From: an uncultured Pelagibacteraceae bacterium
GTDB taxonomy: Bacteria > Pseudomonadota > Alphaproteobacteria > Pelagibacterales > Pelagibacteraceae
Assembly (NCBI GenBank): GCA_902582345.1
Contig: CACHRU010000006.1
Coordinates: 1-52,113, forward strand
Length of the DNA stretch: 52,113 nucleotides
Direction: 5' to 3'
In this document: piece after piece, positions 35,491 through 44,989 of the stretch
Numbering within the stretch: position 1 is the first letter of the stretch
How the letters are laid out: each line of letters starts with the position of its first letter
The notes under the pieces: generated by a model
What the model saw: only the letters and a program-made list of their open reading frames with translations
Told to the model about the DNA's origin: nothing
Databases searched by the model: none
Translations under genes and position numbers: made by a program

Positions 35491-36866
35491 TTTAAAAAAT
35501 AATATGATCCAAGACCTAAAAAAGATAAAAAACCTATTACGTCAGTAATTGTAGTTACAAAAACGCTTGAAGCTAAAGCTGGATCAATATTAAGTTTTTT
35601 TAAAGAAACTGGTACTAAGATTCCAAATAATCCTGCAACAATCATATTAAGTATCATTGATATTCCAATTAAAATAGCTAAGGATATTTCATTAAACCAT
35701 AATTGAACAATTAATGCAGTTATTACTGCAAATATAATTCCATTTAAAATTCCAATAAGAAATTCTTTTCCTACAATTCTATTAAAATTACTTGTTGAAA
35801 GTTCTTTTTTTGCTATTGCTCTAATTGTTACGGCTAATGTTTGCATGCCTGCATTTCCTCCCATCGAAGCTACAATTGGCATTAAAAAGGCTAAAGCAAC
35901 CATTTGTTCTATGGAAGCACCAAATTTACTTATCACCCATGTTGCTATTAATGCAGTTATCAAATTTAATAAAAGCCAATTAAATCTTCTTTTCGTTTTA
36001 ACTAAAACGCTATCAGTAATCTCTTCTTCTCCTACACCGGCTAGTCTTAGAGCGTCTTCTTCTGCTTCCTCTTGAACAACTGTTACGACATCATCGGCTG
36101 TTATCATCCCAACTAATTTATTATTTTTATTAACTACTCCAGCAGATACTAAATTATAATTCTCAAATGTATGACCTACCTCTTCCTTATCCATATTAAC
36201 TGAGATTAAAACTGGCATCTGTCTCATTATTGAATTCATTTTACTTTCTCTTGGCGTTCTCAAAACTCTTGAAGAGGGCACTATTCCAATAGGTTTAAAG
36301 TCGTTATCTACAATAAAAATTTCCAAAAATTCCTCTGGCAGTTCCTTGTTTTCTCTTAAGTAATCAATTGTTTGGCCAACAGACCAATTACTTGGTACGG
36401 CCGTAAATTCTCTCTGCATAATTCTAGCGGCAGAGTCCTCAGGATAACTTAAGCCCTCTTCTAATAAGAATCTATCTTTTGGTGGCAGTTTATCTAAAAC
36501 AATTTCTTTTTTTTCTTTATCGAGATTCTCTAATATTTTAATTGAATTATCAGATTCTAATCTTTTTAGAATTTTAGCTATAGCCTCAGGTGAAAGTAAT
36601 TCTAAAACTTTTTTTTGTATTGACTCATTTATCTCAACAAATATCTCTGGATCTATATTAAATGCCTCTATTTCTATTAATTTAGCCCTTACTTCCTCAG
36701 ATAGATTCTCAATCAAATTTGCTACATCTGAGGGGTGTAAATCTTTTAAAGTTTGATTTATAAAATTTATATCTCTTTCTTTGATTTTATCAGTGAAAAT
36801 ATTTATAAATTCTTTATTAAAGTCAAAATTTACTTTTTTTGCACCTATGGATTTAACTAAACTCAT
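35487..36866 (-). CDS. mgtE: Magnesium transporter MgtE
   Basis: Mg2+ channel of the MgtE family, 459 residues. The N-terminal helical domain (LHPSDVANLIENLSEEVRA; EAIAKILKRLESDNS) is followed by two CBS domains (about 140-260, with IGIVPSSRVLRTP and LVGMITADDVVTVVQEEAE), and a five-helix membrane domain from about 285 (RRFNWLLLNLITALIATWVI; MPIVASMGGNAGMQTLAV). The cytoplasmic part senses Mg2+ and gates the pore in studied homologs. AGAGG lies upstream of the ATG as a ribosome binding site. Confidence 0.95.
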   Translation of the reverse strand: MSLVKSIGAKKVNFDFNKEFINIFTDKIKERDINFINQTLKDLHPSDVANLIENLSEEVRAKLIEIEAFNIDPEIFVEINESIQKKVLELLSPEAIAKILKRLESDNSIKILENLDKEKKEIVLDKLPPKDRFLLEEGLSYPEDSAARIMQREFTAVPSNWSVGQTIDYLRENKELPEEFLEIFIVDNDFKPIGIVPSSRVLRTPRESKMNSIMRQMPVLISVNMDKEEVGHTFENYNLVSAGVVNKNNKLVGMITADDVVTVVQEEAEEDALRLAGVGEEEITDSVLVKTKRRFNWLLLNLITALIATWVISKFGASIEQMVALAFLMPIVASMGGNAGMQTLAVTIRAIAKKELSTSNFNRIVGKEFLIGILNGIIFAVITALIVQLWFNEISLAILIGISMILNMIVAGLFGILVPVSLKKLNIDPALASSVFVTTITDVIGFLSFLGLGSYYFLN

Positions 36867-36894
36867 AAAAAACCTCTATTACTTTTTGTTGAGA

Positions 36895-36923
36895 CTAATA
36901 GTTCATATGGTGGTAAAATTCAA
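36895..36923 (-). promoter_or_regulatory. Putative promoter of mgtE
   Basis: On the minus strand TTGAAT (36918-36923), a 17-base spacer and TATTAG (36895-36900), with the start codon about 29 bases downstream of the -10. It lies in the 63-base gap divergent from lipB. Moderate match only. Confidence 0.35.
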
Positions 36924-36929
36924 TTTAAA

Positions 36930-37538
36930 ATGAGTATAAAAGTAATAATTGAGAAAAAAGCGATTTCATACAAAAAAGCTATGAAATATATTGAAAAAAA
37001 AGTCCAAAATTTAAAAAAAGGAAAGAATTCTGAATTAATATGGATTTTAGAACATCCATTAACATATACTGCCGGTGTCAGTTTTGATAAGAAAGATATT
37101 TTGAAAAAGATAAAGCTAATTAAAACTAATCGTGGTGGGAAAATAACAGTTCATAATCCTGGTCAAAAAATAATATATTTTGCTATTGATTTGAATACCA
37201 GGAAAAAAGATATAAGAAATTTAATTAAAGTAATTGAAAATAGTATAATTGAATTTTTAAAAATTTATAAAATTGAGGGTAAAGCAGATAAAAAAAATAT
37301 CGGGATTTGGGTTAAAAATAAAAAGATAGCTGCAATAGGTATTAGAGTAAGCAGATGGATAGCATTTCATGGTTGTTCAATTAATATTAAAAATAATCTA
37401 GAGGATTATAAGAATATTAATCCATGTGGATTAAATAATAGATTGGTTACGAATTTAAGATCGGAGACAAAAGAAGATTTAATCGATATAGATAAGAACT
37501 TAAAAAAAATATTTTTAAATAATTTTAATAAAATTTAA
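36930..37538 (+). CDS. lipB: Octanoyl-[acyl-carrier-protein]:protein N-octanoyltransferase
   Basis: Transfers octanoate from ACP to lipoyl domains, the first step of lipoate synthesis. It has 202 residues. Motifs are LEHPLTYTAGVS, NRGGKITVHNPGQKIIYFAI, GIWVKNKKIAAIGIRVSRWI with the catalytic lysine (K131/K132), FHGCSINI, and the catalytic cysteine C166 in NPCGL. No lipA lies alongside. Its TAA stop and the opposite rluC-type stop share the tetranucleotide TTAA. Confidence 0.94.
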   Translation: MSIKVIIEKKAISYKKAMKYIEKKVQNLKKGKNSELIWILEHPLTYTAGVSFDKKDILKKIKLIKTNRGGKITVHNPGQKIIYFAIDLNTRKKDIRNLIKVIENSIIEFLKIYKIEGKADKKNIGIWVKNKKIAAIGIRVSRWIAFHGCSINIKNNLEDYKNINPCGLNNRLVTNLRSETKEDLIDIDKNLKKIFLNNFNKI

Positions 37539-38431
37539 AAATTTTTTTTGATAAATTTTTCAAATTTTTCATTATATTTAGCTTTAAAGTTATATTTAAT
37601 ACCGTTTATCATAAATTTTATTTTATAAGCATGTAACATCAAGGGTAATCTGTAAAAAGTTTTTTTAAAATTATATTTATCATCCCCTATTATTGGATTA
37701 TCTATAATGCTAAGTTGTTTTCGTAACTGATGTTTTCTTCCCGTAATAGGATTTAATTCTAATAGAGAATAATTATCATTTGTTTTTATTATCTTAAGTT
37801 TAGTAATTGCATTTTGACTTATTTTTCTTTTGTTCTCGTATATTATGAGTTCGTTTTCTAATTTTTTAATTTGACTATTTACTCTTCCATTAACTATAGA
37901 AAGATAGGTTTTATGAATCTTTCTTATTCTGAATAGAGTGGTGAAGAGTTGTGCATACTTCCTGTTTTTTGCAATAATTAGCAAACCTGAGGTTTCCTTA
38001 TCAATTCTATGAACTATATATGGTTTTGAATTATTGAAATATTTTGTATCCTTAATTATATCTATTATATTTTTGAAAGATTTAGTACCAGATTGCACGG
38101 GTATTCCGTTAGGTTTATTTAAAACTAAAAAATTTTCATTGTCTTCTATAATAAAATCATCGTAAACTTTTCTCTCCTTTTTAGAAGATTTATATAGAAT
38201 TTTTTTTTGTTCTTCAGTTCTTGGTTTAATATTTTTGATATTATATATTTCGATTAAATCTCCTTTTTTTATTCTGTAAGAAGATTTTGTTTTTTTACCA
38301 TTAACTTTAATTTGATTTTTTCTAATTAGTTTTTCAAATAAGGCTTGGGGAATATTTATTATTTGGTTTTTAAACCATTTATCTAATCTCGTGTTATCAA
38401 AATCATCTTTGATTTTATAATTTTGAAACAT
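37535..38431 (-). CDS. rluC: RluA-family 23S rRNA pseudouridine synthase (RluC-like)
   Basis: Pseudouridine synthase of 298 residues. An N-terminal S4 domain (RLDKWFKNQIINIPQALFEKLIRKNQIKVNGKK) precedes the catalytic domain, whose aspartate is in YIVHRIDKETSGLLIIAK. ELNPITGRKHQLRKQL and GDDKYN are the other family motifs. Length and S4 domain favour RluC over RluD or RluA, but the exact target uridines cannot be read from sequence. It is 14 bases after rplQ. Confidence 0.88.
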   Translation of the reverse strand: MFQNYKIKDDFDNTRLDKWFKNQIINIPQALFEKLIRKNQIKVNGKKTKSSYRIKKGDLIEIYNIKNIKPRTEEQKKILYKSSKKERKVYDDFIIEDNENFLVLNKPNGIPVQSGTKSFKNIIDIIKDTKYFNNSKPYIVHRIDKETSGLLIIAKNRKYAQLFTTLFRIRKIHKTYLSIVNGRVNSQIKKLENELIIYENKRKISQNAITKLKIIKTNDNYSLLELNPITGRKHQLRKQLSIIDNPIIGDDKYNFKKTFYRLPLMLHAYKIKFMINGIKYNFKAKYNEKFEKFIKKNF

Positions 38432-38445
38432 TATCTTTTATGATT

Positions 38446-38889
38446 TTACTTTGATACTTGTTTTGGTGCAGATTCGTTTTTTAAATTTTTGCTTTTTTCT
38501 TTTTTCGGTTTGTCAATCTTTTTGGCTTCTATATTTCTGTCTACAAGTTCTATCACTGCCATAGGTGCGTCATCTCCTGTTCTAAAGCCAGCTTTTATTA
38601 CTCTAGAATACCCTCCACTTCTTTTTGTATACCTATTAGAAAGTTCATCAAAGACTTTCTTAACTGATTTTTTGTCTTGAAGTTTTGAAAATAAAATTTT
38701 TTTGTTACTTAAAACTTTCTTCTTTCCTATAGTAATAACTTTATCTATTTGAGGTTTTAACTCTTTTGCTTTGGGTAAAGTAGTAATTATTTGCTCATAC
38801 TTAATTAATGAATTGAGCATATTTTTAAATAAAGCTTTTCTGTGCTCGCTAGTTTTATTTAATTTTCTATAACCTAACTTATGTCTCAT
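38446..38889 (-). CDS. rplQ: 50S ribosomal protein L17
   Basis: Large-subunit protein of 147 residues. It starts [20 protein letters not shown], the L17 signature, with [22 protein letters not shown] and [28 protein letters not shown]. The last 30 residues are a Lys-rich tail beyond the usual core. It shares one base with the rpoA stop and is the last gene of the alpha operon. Confidence 0.97.
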   Translation of the reverse strand: MRHKLGYRKLNKTSEHRKALFKNMLNSLIKYEQIITTLPKAKELKPQIDKVITIGKKKVLSNKKILFSKLQDKKSVKKVFDELSNRYTKRSGGYSRVIKAGFRTGDDAPMAVIELVDRNIEAKKIDKPKKEKSKNLKNESAPKQVSK

Positions 38890-39920
38890 TAATAGTTATT
38901 CTCCTCAAGTTTTTTGGATAATTCAGCAATATTATCTGGGGGCCAATTAGGAATTTCCATACCTAAATAAAGAGACATAGTATTCAACACTTCTTTAATC
39001 TCATTTAAGGATTTTCTACCGAAATTAGGCGTTCTTAGCATTTCTGGCTCAGTTTTTTGAACAAGGTCACCGATATAAATTATATTATCGTTTTTTAAAC
39101 AATTCATTGATCTAACAGAAAGTTCTAGTTCTTCAACTCGTTTTAATAAATTCTTATTAAACTCTGGTTCTGTAGATTTAACTTCTTTTACAATTTCTTT
39201 TGGATCTTCAAAGTTTACAAACATCGACAATTGATCTTGAAAAATTCTAGCGGAGTATGCAATAGCGTCCTCTGCATCAACTGTTCCATTAGTCTCTACT
39301 GTCATTAAAAGTTTATCATAATCTAATGCACTACCTGCTCTTGTGTTTTCGATTGCAAATGAAACTTTTTTAACTGGATTGAATAAAGAGTCTATCGTTA
39401 TTAAGCCTAATGGATTATCGTCAGACTTATTTTTATTTGCGGAAACATAGCCTTTGCCTGTATTTACAATCATTTCCATATGAAAGTTTGTTTTTTCATC
39501 TAAATTACATATAGTTTGCTCCGGATTTAATATTTCAATTTCAGGAACTAAAGTTATATCTTTTGCTTTTACTTCTTTTGGACCTTTAACATCTAAAACA
39601 ATTTTTTTTGCGGCATTAGACGAACTTTTTATTGCTAAATTTTTTACATTTAAAACAATATCCGTTACATCCTCCCTAACACCTTTTATTGATGAAAATT
39701 CATGAAGAACACCATCAATTTGAATAGCAGTAACCGCCGCACCTTGAATCGATGATAAAAGAATTCTTCGTAATGAGTTACCAATAGTTTGACCAAATCC
39801 TTTTTCTAGAGGTTCGGCAACAACCTGTGCTACTGACTTATTTTCATTACTTTTGATTTTTAATTGTTCTGGTTTTATAAGAGCCTTCCAATTTTTATCG
39901 ATAACATTATTTGCTTCCAT
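38889..39920 (-). CDS. rpoA: RNA polymerase alpha subunit
   Basis: Alpha subunit, 343 residues. The N-terminal dimerisation domain has [29 protein letters not shown] and [19 protein letters not shown]. The C-terminal DNA-binding domain (about 255-325) has [22 protein letters not shown] and [12 protein letters not shown]. It lies 5 bases after rpsK in the rpsM-rpsK-rpoA-rplQ block. Confidence 0.98.
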   Translation of the reverse strand: MEANNVIDKNWKALIKPEQLKIKSNENKSVAQVVAEPLEKGFGQTIGNSLRRILLSSIQGAAVTAIQIDGVLHEFSSIKGVREDVTDIVLNVKNLAIKSSSNAAKKIVLDVKGPKEVKAKDITLVPEIEILNPEQTICNLDEKTNFHMEMIVNTGKGYVSANKNKSDDNPLGLITIDSLFNPVKKVSFAIENTRAGSALDYDKLLMTVETNGTVDAEDAIAYSARIFQDQLSMFVNFEDPKEIVKEVKSTEPEFNKNLLKRVEELELSVRSMNCLKNDNIIYIGDLVQKTEPEMLRTPNFGRKSLNEIKEVLNTMSLYLGMEIPNWPPDNIAELSKKLEENNY

Positions 39921-39925
39921 ATAAT

Positions 39926-40387
39926 TTATACTCTCCTTTTTTTTGGTGGTCTCGCTCCGTTATGCGGCATAGGTGTAGTATCTCTAATTGAAGTTATTTT
40001 AAAACCTCTCGCTTGTAGAGATCGTAAAGCTGTTTCTCGGCCAGAGCCTGGGCCTTTCACTTGAACCGATAATGTTCTTAAACCTTGCTCATAAGCTTTT
40101 CCCCCAGCATCATCAGCGGCAACTTGTGCAGCGTACGGAGTTGATTTTCTTGATCCCTTAAAACCTTTTGAACCTGCTGAAGACCAGGATACAACGTTAC
40201 CACTTTCATCTGCTATTGAAATGATTGTATTGTTAAAAGTTGAATAAACATAAGCTATGCCAGAAGTAATATTTCTTTTAGTTTTCTTTTTTTTTGCAAA
40301 CTTTACTGACTTATTTGTTACTTCTGTTTTTTCCACGCTTTTTTTTGCTTCAGTTTTCGTTTTTTTTTTATTATCTTTTTTATCCAT
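39926..40387 (-). CDS. rpsK: 30S ribosomal protein S11
   Basis: Small-subunit protein of 153 residues, about 25 longer than usual because of an N-terminal Lys/Thr/Glu-rich extension (1-37). The conserved core is [58 protein letters not shown] and [16 protein letters not shown]. The ATG before the extension has no better internal alternative, as no Met occurs before the core. Confidence 0.97.
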   Translation of the reverse strand: MDKKDNKKKTKTEAKKSVEKTEVTNKSVKFAKKKKTKRNITSGIAYVYSTFNNTIISIADESGNVVSWSSAGSKGFKGSRKSTPYAAQVAADDAGGKAYEQGLRTLSVQVKGPGSGRETALRSLQARGFKITSIRDTTPMPHNGARPPKKRRV

Positions 40388-40391
40388 AAAA

Positions 40392-40775
40392 TTATTTTTT
40401 TAGAGGTGTTAATTTTTTTCCTGCAATAGCAATCGCCTTACCTTTTCTTGTTCTGGCATTACAATGTGTTCTCTGACCTCTAACAGGTAATTTTTTCTTA
40501 TGTCTGCTGCCTCTATAGGTAGCTAAATCTACCAATCTTTTAATATTAACTGCTACTTCTCTCCTCAAATCTCCTTCAACTTTATGATTTTGATCTATAT
40601 ATTCTCTAATTTTTAATACCTGATCTTCCGATAATTCGTTCACTCGAGTTTTATCCGGGATATTTAATTTGTTACAAATTTTTCTAGATGCATGTAAGCC
40701 AATTCCATGAATATAGGTTAAAGCTATTTTTACAAGTTTATTTTGTGGAATATTAATTCCGGCTATTCTTGCCAT
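40392..40775 (-). CDS. rpsM: 30S ribosomal protein S13
   Basis: Small-subunit head protein, 127 residues. It starts [22 protein letters not shown], with [13 protein letters not shown] and the basic end [22 protein letters not shown]. It is the first gene of the alpha block, 4 bases before rpsK, and is separated from adk by 53 bases, the longest gap in the ribosomal cluster. rpmJ (L36), often found before rpsM, is not present. Confidence 0.98.
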   Translation of the reverse strand: MARIAGINIPQNKLVKIALTYIHGIGLHASRKICNKLNIPDKTRVNELSEDQVLKIREYIDQNHKVEGDLRREVAVNIKRLVDLATYRGSRHKKKLPVRGQRTHCNARTRKGKAIAIAGKKLTPLKK

Positions 40776-40804
40776 AATAATTTGGGTTTTTTGTTAAAGT
40801 GGTA

Positions 40805-40832
40805 TTTATATGGCGTTGTCATACAAAGTCAA
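40805..40832 (-). promoter_or_regulatory. Probable promoter of the rpsM-rpsK-rpoA-rplQ operon
   Basis: On the minus strand TTGACT (40827-40832), a 16-base spacer and TATAAA (40805-40810), about 30 bases before the rpsM ATG. The -35 overlaps the adk stop codon. The position in the only sizeable gap of the cluster supports it. Confidence 0.55.
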
Positions 40833-41401
40833 CCCTCAAGATTATTCATTATTTCGCTTATTTCTTTATTAATTTGATCTATCGAGCTTTCTCCCTGTAT
40901 CACTTTTAATAAATTCAATTTTTTATAATAATCAATCAAGGGTTCAGTAGATTTTTCGTATGTTTCATATCTTTTAACTACCACGTTTTCGTTATCATCG
41001 GGTCTTTTTTCTAAATTTCTTCTTTCTGAAATTCTTTTTTTTACTGTTTCGAGACTTACTGATAGTTTTAATACTACACCTATTTTTTGTTTATACTTCT
41101 TTAATAAATAATCCAAGTTTTTTGCTTGAGATAAACTTCTTGGGTACCCGTCAAATATAATTCTGTTGTCATATTTTTTTTCTTTAATAATTTTTTCAAT
41201 TAGATTGGAAACTATTTCATCTGAAACAAAAGATCCGGTACCCATTATTGATGAAATTTTTTGACCTACTGAAGTATTTTTTTTTATTTCATTTCTTAAA
41301 AAGTCTCCGGTAGATAATTGAAATAAATTATATTTTTCTGCTATATATTTAGACTGAGTACCCTTTCCAGCTCCTGGCGGTCCGAATATAATTATATTCA
41401 T
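40829..41401 (-). CDS. adk: Adenylate kinase (short-lid form)
   Basis: Interconverts ATP plus AMP and two ADP. It has 190 residues. The P-loop is IIFGPPGAGKGTQSKYIAEKY, with LSTGDFLRNEIK and IIFDGYPRSLSQAKNL. The LID is the short type (RRNLEKRPDDNENVV) without zinc cysteines. It lies 7 bases after secY, as in many spc operons. Confidence 0.97.
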   Translation of the reverse strand: MNIIIFGPPGAGKGTQSKYIAEKYNLFQLSTGDFLRNEIKKNTSVGQKISSIMGTGSFVSDEIVSNLIEKIIKEKKYDNRIIFDGYPRSLSQAKNLDYLLKKYKQKIGVVLKLSVSLETVKKRISERRNLEKRPDDNENVVVKRYETYEKSTEPLIDYYKKLNLLKVIQGESSIDQINKEISEIMNNLEG

Positions 41402-41408
41402 TTTTTAA

Positions 41409-42710
41409 TTATTTTCCAAATTTTGTTTTTCTTATTAAAGACTCGTACTGAGAACTCATAAGTCTTGTTTGAACTTGTGTAACAGTATCCATTGCAACCA
41501 CAACAACAATTAATATTGAAGTTCCACCTAAATAAAATGGTATAGGATATTTTGAAATAAGAAATTCCGGCATTAAACATACAATAGTTAGATATAAAGA
41601 GCCAATTGTTGTAAGTCTAATCAAAATCGTTTCAATGTATTCTGCAGTCCTTTCTCCAGGTCTAATCCCGGGTACGTATCCTCCATACTTTCTTAAATTT
41701 TCAGCAGTCTCTTTAGGGTTAAATACAATTGATGTATAAAAAAATGAAAAGAAAATTATTCCAGATGCATACAACAACATATAGAGTGGTTGGCCTTGAG
41801 TGAACATCGAGGAAATATCAATAAAAGTTTCTGACTCTGAAAAGCCAAAATTTGAAAATGTAATTGGTAGAAGTAATAAAGCTGATGCAAAAATCGCCGG
41901 GATAACACCTGCAGTATTTATTTTCAGAGGAAGATGCGATGAATCTCCTCCATAAATTTTGTTTCCTACTTGTCTTTTAGGATAATTAATTAAAATTTTT
42001 CTTGCTGCTCTCTCAAAAAAAACAATAAATAAAACTGTTATAATGACTAAAATAAAAATCCCCACTATCATAGCAGCTGATAACGCTCCAGTTCTACCCA
42101 GTTCAAATGTGGACGCTAACGCTCTTGGGATTTCGGCGACTATACCTGAAAATATTATTAAAGAAATTCCGTTACCAACCCCTCTTAAAGTTATTTGTTC
42201 TCCGAGCCACATTAAAAAAGTTGTTCCTGCTACTAATGAAATAGTAGTTGTAATTCTAAAATTCATACCAGGTTCTACAACTATAGAACCTGCATTTTCA
42301 AGTCCTACTGCTACTCCATAACCTTGGAGGAAAGCAATTAAAACTGTTCCATATCTTGTAATTTGAGTAATCTTTTTTCTTCCAATTTCACCTTGATCTT
42401 TTAAGCTTTTGAAATAATCCGACACACCAGTCAAAAGTTGAACTATAATTGATGAAGAGATATATGGCATTATTCCTAAAGCAAAAATTGCCATCCGCGT
42501 AACTGCCCCACCAGAAAACATATTGAACATTCCCAACAGTCCTTTTTGACTGCCTGCCATGATTTCTTTTAAAGCATCGGGATCTATACCGCTTAGTGGA
42601 ATGTAAGTACCTAATCGGTAAATAATTAATATTAAAATTGTAAATAAAATTCTATTTTTTAGATCGCTTGTTTGACTGCTGAATGACGGGTTAAGTGTTT
42701 CTGAGGACAT
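41409..42710 (-). CDS. secY: Preprotein translocase subunit SecY
   Basis: Ten-helix channel subunit of the SecYEG translocase, 433 residues. Features are YRLGTYIPLSGIDPDALKE, LGIMPYISSSIIVQLL, the cytoplasmic loop ERAARKILINYPKRQVGNK, KINTAGVIPAIFAS and RKYGGYVPGIRPGERTAEYI. It is 5 bases after rplO and 7 before adk. Confidence 0.98.
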   Translation of the reverse strand: MSSETLNPSFSSQTSDLKNRILFTILILIIYRLGTYIPLSGIDPDALKEIMAGSQKGLLGMFNMFSGGAVTRMAIFALGIMPYISSSIIVQLLTGVSDYFKSLKDQGEIGRKKITQITRYGTVLIAFLQGYGVAVGLENAGSIVVEPGMNFRITTTISLVAGTTFLMWLGEQITLRGVGNGISLIIFSGIVAEIPRALASTFELGRTGALSAAMIVGIFILVIITVLFIVFFERAARKILINYPKRQVGNKIYGGDSSHLPLKINTAGVIPAIFASALLLLPITFSNFGFSESETFIDISSMFTQGQPLYMLLYASGIIFFSFFYTSIVFNPKETAENLRKYGGYVPGIRPGERTAEYIETILIRLTTIGSLYLTIVCLMPEFLISKYPIPFYLGGTSILIVVVVAMDTVTQVQTRLMSSQYESLIRKTKFGK

Positions 42711-42715
42711 TGAGT

Positions 42716-43171
42716 TTATTTATTTTTAATTATACTTAAGTTGCCACCAATTTTCTCTATTTTTGACTTTGCTTGGTTTGAAACATAATTTGCGGTTATA
42801 GTAATTTTTGATTTAATCTCACCTGAACCAAGTATTTTTAACTTTTTATATTTTTTGTTTAATATCTTTTTTTCTATAAGGGTTTTTAAATCTATTGTTT
42901 TTTTTGTATCTAATTTTTTATTATCATAATATTTTTGTAAATTTGATAGATTTAAAATTGCTATATTCTTCTTATTAAGGCTTTTAAAACCTCTTTTTGG
43001 CAATCTTCTATAAAGTGGCATTTGACCTCCTTCAAAGCTTTTGATAGCCACTCCAGATCTTGATTTCTGACCTTTATGACCTCTGCCTCCGGTTTTTCCT
43101 TTTCCAGAACCAATCCCTCTACCTGGCCTGATTTTTTTTTCATTTGTTTTTATTAAATTGTTTAATTTCAT
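42716..43171 (-). CDS. rplO: 50S ribosomal protein L15
   Basis: Large-subunit protein, 151 residues. The glycine-rich start is KIRPGRGIGSGKGKTGGRGHKGQKSR (within 15-40), followed by FEGGQMPLYRRLPKRGF. It shares one base with the rpsE stop; rpmD (L30), normally between these two genes, is missing. Confidence 0.97.
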   Translation of the reverse strand: MKLNNLIKTNEKKIRPGRGIGSGKGKTGGRGHKGQKSRSGVAIKSFEGGQMPLYRRLPKRGFKSLNKKNIAILNLSNLQKYYDNKKLDTKKTIDLKTLIEKKILNKKYKKLKILGSGEIKSKITITANYVSNQAKSKIEKIGGNLSIIKNK

Positions 43172-43689
43172 TAATTTGCCTCTCTTTTTGAAACAACTTC
43201 AGAAATTTTCTTTCCTCTTAAGGAAGAGATAAACTTTGGTGAACTTTGAGACTTTAAACCTTTTATACAAGCTTTAAGAACATTATGTGGATTGGCTGAA
43301 CCAAGAGATTTAGCTACAATATCTTGAATTCCTAAAACCTCGCAAACTGATCGTACAGGACCACCAGCTATTATGCCTGTTCCAGCGGGTGCAGCTCTCA
43401 TAAAAACTTTACCTGAACCATTTTTTCCTTTAACGTCATGATGTAAAGTTCTGCCCTCTTTAAGAGGAATCTTTATTTGATTTCTTTTAGCAACTTCAGT
43501 AGCCTTTTTAATAGCATCAGGCACTTGTTTTGATTTTCCTTGACCGATACCAATTGAACCTTTTTGATTTCCAACAACTACAAGCGCAGCAAAACCAAAT
43601 CTTCTTCCACCTTTAACCACTTTGGTTATTCTATTTATAGCTACTAATTTTTCTTTAAACTCGTTTTCAATTTTTTGAATTTCCGCCAT
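43171..43689 (-). CDS. rpsE: 30S ribosomal protein S5
   Basis: Small-subunit protein, 172 residues, important for decoding accuracy. Conserved segments are [60 protein letters not shown] and [13 protein letters not shown]. It shares one base with rplR and with rplO. Confidence 0.98.
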   Translation of the reverse strand: MAEIQKIENEFKEKLVAINRITKVVKGGRRFGFAALVVVGNQKGSIGIGQGKSKQVPDAIKKATEVAKRNQIKIPLKEGRTLHHDVKGKNGSGKVFMRAAPAGTGIIAGGPVRSVCEVLGIQDIVAKSLGSANPHNVLKACIKGLKSQSSPKFISSLRGKKISEVVSKREAN

Positions 43690-44039
43690 TAAAACTCCAA
43701 TCCATTTTTTCTTAAAGCATCAGCAAAAGCTTTGACTCTTCCATGAAATTTATAAGAACTTCGGTCAAAATAAACTTTATTTATTTTTTTTTCTTTTGCT
43801 CGTTTTGCTAATATTTCACCCAATAAATTTGACATTTCTATTTTTTTACTTTTTTTTGTCTTTAAATCTTTTTCAATAGAAGAGGCCGAAACCAAAGTTT
43901 TTTGAGAGCTATCATCAATTATTTGAGCTGAAAAATTCTTTGTTGATTTATAGACTGCTATTCTTAATCTACCATTATTAACTGATTTAAGCTTTTTTCT
44001 GTTTCTCAAAGTTCTTTTATATTTTGTGTTACTTTTCAT
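43689..44039 (-). CDS. rplR: 50S ribosomal protein L18
   Basis: Binds 5S rRNA; 116 residues. [24 protein letters not shown] at the start and [28 protein letters not shown] at the end (each within the usual L18 pattern) identify it. It shares one base with its neighbours rplF and rpsE. Confidence 0.97.
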   Translation of the reverse strand: MKSNTKYKRTLRNRKKLKSVNNGRLRIAVYKSTKNFSAQIIDDSSQKTLVSASSIEKDLKTKKSKKIEMSNLLGEILAKRAKEKKINKVYFDRSSYKFHGRVKAFADALRKNGLEF

Positions 44040-44584
44040 TACTTTTTCTTTCCCTCTTTCCTTAAAACAAACTGATTTCTCTCTTTTATCCCTTTAGCTT
44101 TATAAGGTTCAACAGGTTTTAAACTTTTAATATCAGCAGCAACTTTTGAAACTAAATCCTTATCAACTCCAGTTATTTTTAAGATTGTTTGCTTTTCAAC
44201 TGCTATCTTAATATCTTTTGGAATTTTAAAATTAATGTCGTGACTAAAACCAAGCTGCATACTTAATGTTTCTCCTTTTAAATTAGCACGAAAGCCAACG
44301 CCTGATATCTCTAAAATTTTTTCATGTCCAGTTGAGACGCCTTTAACAGCATTATTTATCAAGCTTCTATAAGTTCCCCATAATATTGAAGTTTTTTTAT
44401 CAACTTTTTTATCAAGAGGCGTTAGCTGAAATTCATTCTTATCATTTACAGTTGATGAAAAAATCTTTTGATCAATAGTGATTTGTTTGCTTCCTTTTGG
44501 TCCACTAATATTCAAATTCGCCCCTTCAATTTTAATTGAAGACTCTTTTGGAATAGATATATTTTTTTTTCCTATTTTTGACAT
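44039..44584 (-). CDS. rplF: 50S ribosomal protein L6
   Basis: Large-subunit protein, 181 residues, two repeated L6 domains. It starts MSKIGKKNISIP; LNISGPKGS, LEISGVGFRANLKG and the C-terminal EPYKAKGIKERNQFVLRKEGKKK region are characteristic. It is directly coupled to rpsH and rplR. Confidence 0.97.
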   Translation of the reverse strand: MSKIGKKNISIPKESSIKIEGANLNISGPKGSKQITIDQKIFSSTVNDKNEFQLTPLDKKVDKKTSILWGTYRSLINNAVKGVSTGHEKILEISGVGFRANLKGETLSMQLGFSHDINFKIPKDIKIAVEKQTILKITGVDKDLVSKVAADIKSLKPVEPYKAKGIKERNQFVLRKEGKKK

Positions 44585-44982
44585 TAAAACACCCTACAAA
44601 TTATTTCTCCACCAATCTTATTCTTTCGTGCTTCGCTATCAGACATAACACCCTTTGAGGTTGACAATATAGCTAATCCTAAACCATTTTGTATTTTTGG
44701 AACACTTGTTGCCCTTGAATAAACCCTTCTCCCTGGTTTTGATACTCTCTTGATTTCTTTTATTACAGGCATACCTTCGTAATACTTTAAATCAACTTTT
44801 AATATTTTTTTATTGTTTTCCAATTTTTCAATAAAAAAATTGAGAATGAAACCTTCTTGTTTAAGAACTTCTAGAATTTTTAGTCTAAAATTTGAAGATG
44901 GCACATCGATAGTTTTAAGTTGTCTTAATTGACCATTTCTTATTCTTGAAAACATATCTCCTATTGGATCCGTTAAAGTCAT
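44584..44982 (-). CDS. rpsH: 30S ribosomal protein S8
   Basis: 16S rRNA-binding protein, 132 residues, autoregulator of the spc operon in E. coli. It starts LTDPIGDMFSRIRNGQLRQL; the conserved C-terminal part is GLGLAILSTSKGVMSDSEARKN with GGEIICRVF at the end. The gap to rpsN is 7 bases. Confidence 0.97.
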   Translation of the reverse strand: MTLTDPIGDMFSRIRNGQLRQLKTIDVPSSNFRLKILEVLKQEGFILNFFIEKLENNKKILKVDLKYYEGMPVIKEIKRVSKPGRRVYSRATSVPKIQNGLGLAILSTSKGVMSDSEARKNKIGGEIICRVF

Positions 44983-44989
44983 ATACCTC

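Noticed and set aside
37538-37575. T-rich tract after lipB as an intrinsic terminator
   Set aside because: It lies inside the coding 3' end of the opposite rluC-type gene and has no GC-rich stem; T-runs are common in this genome.
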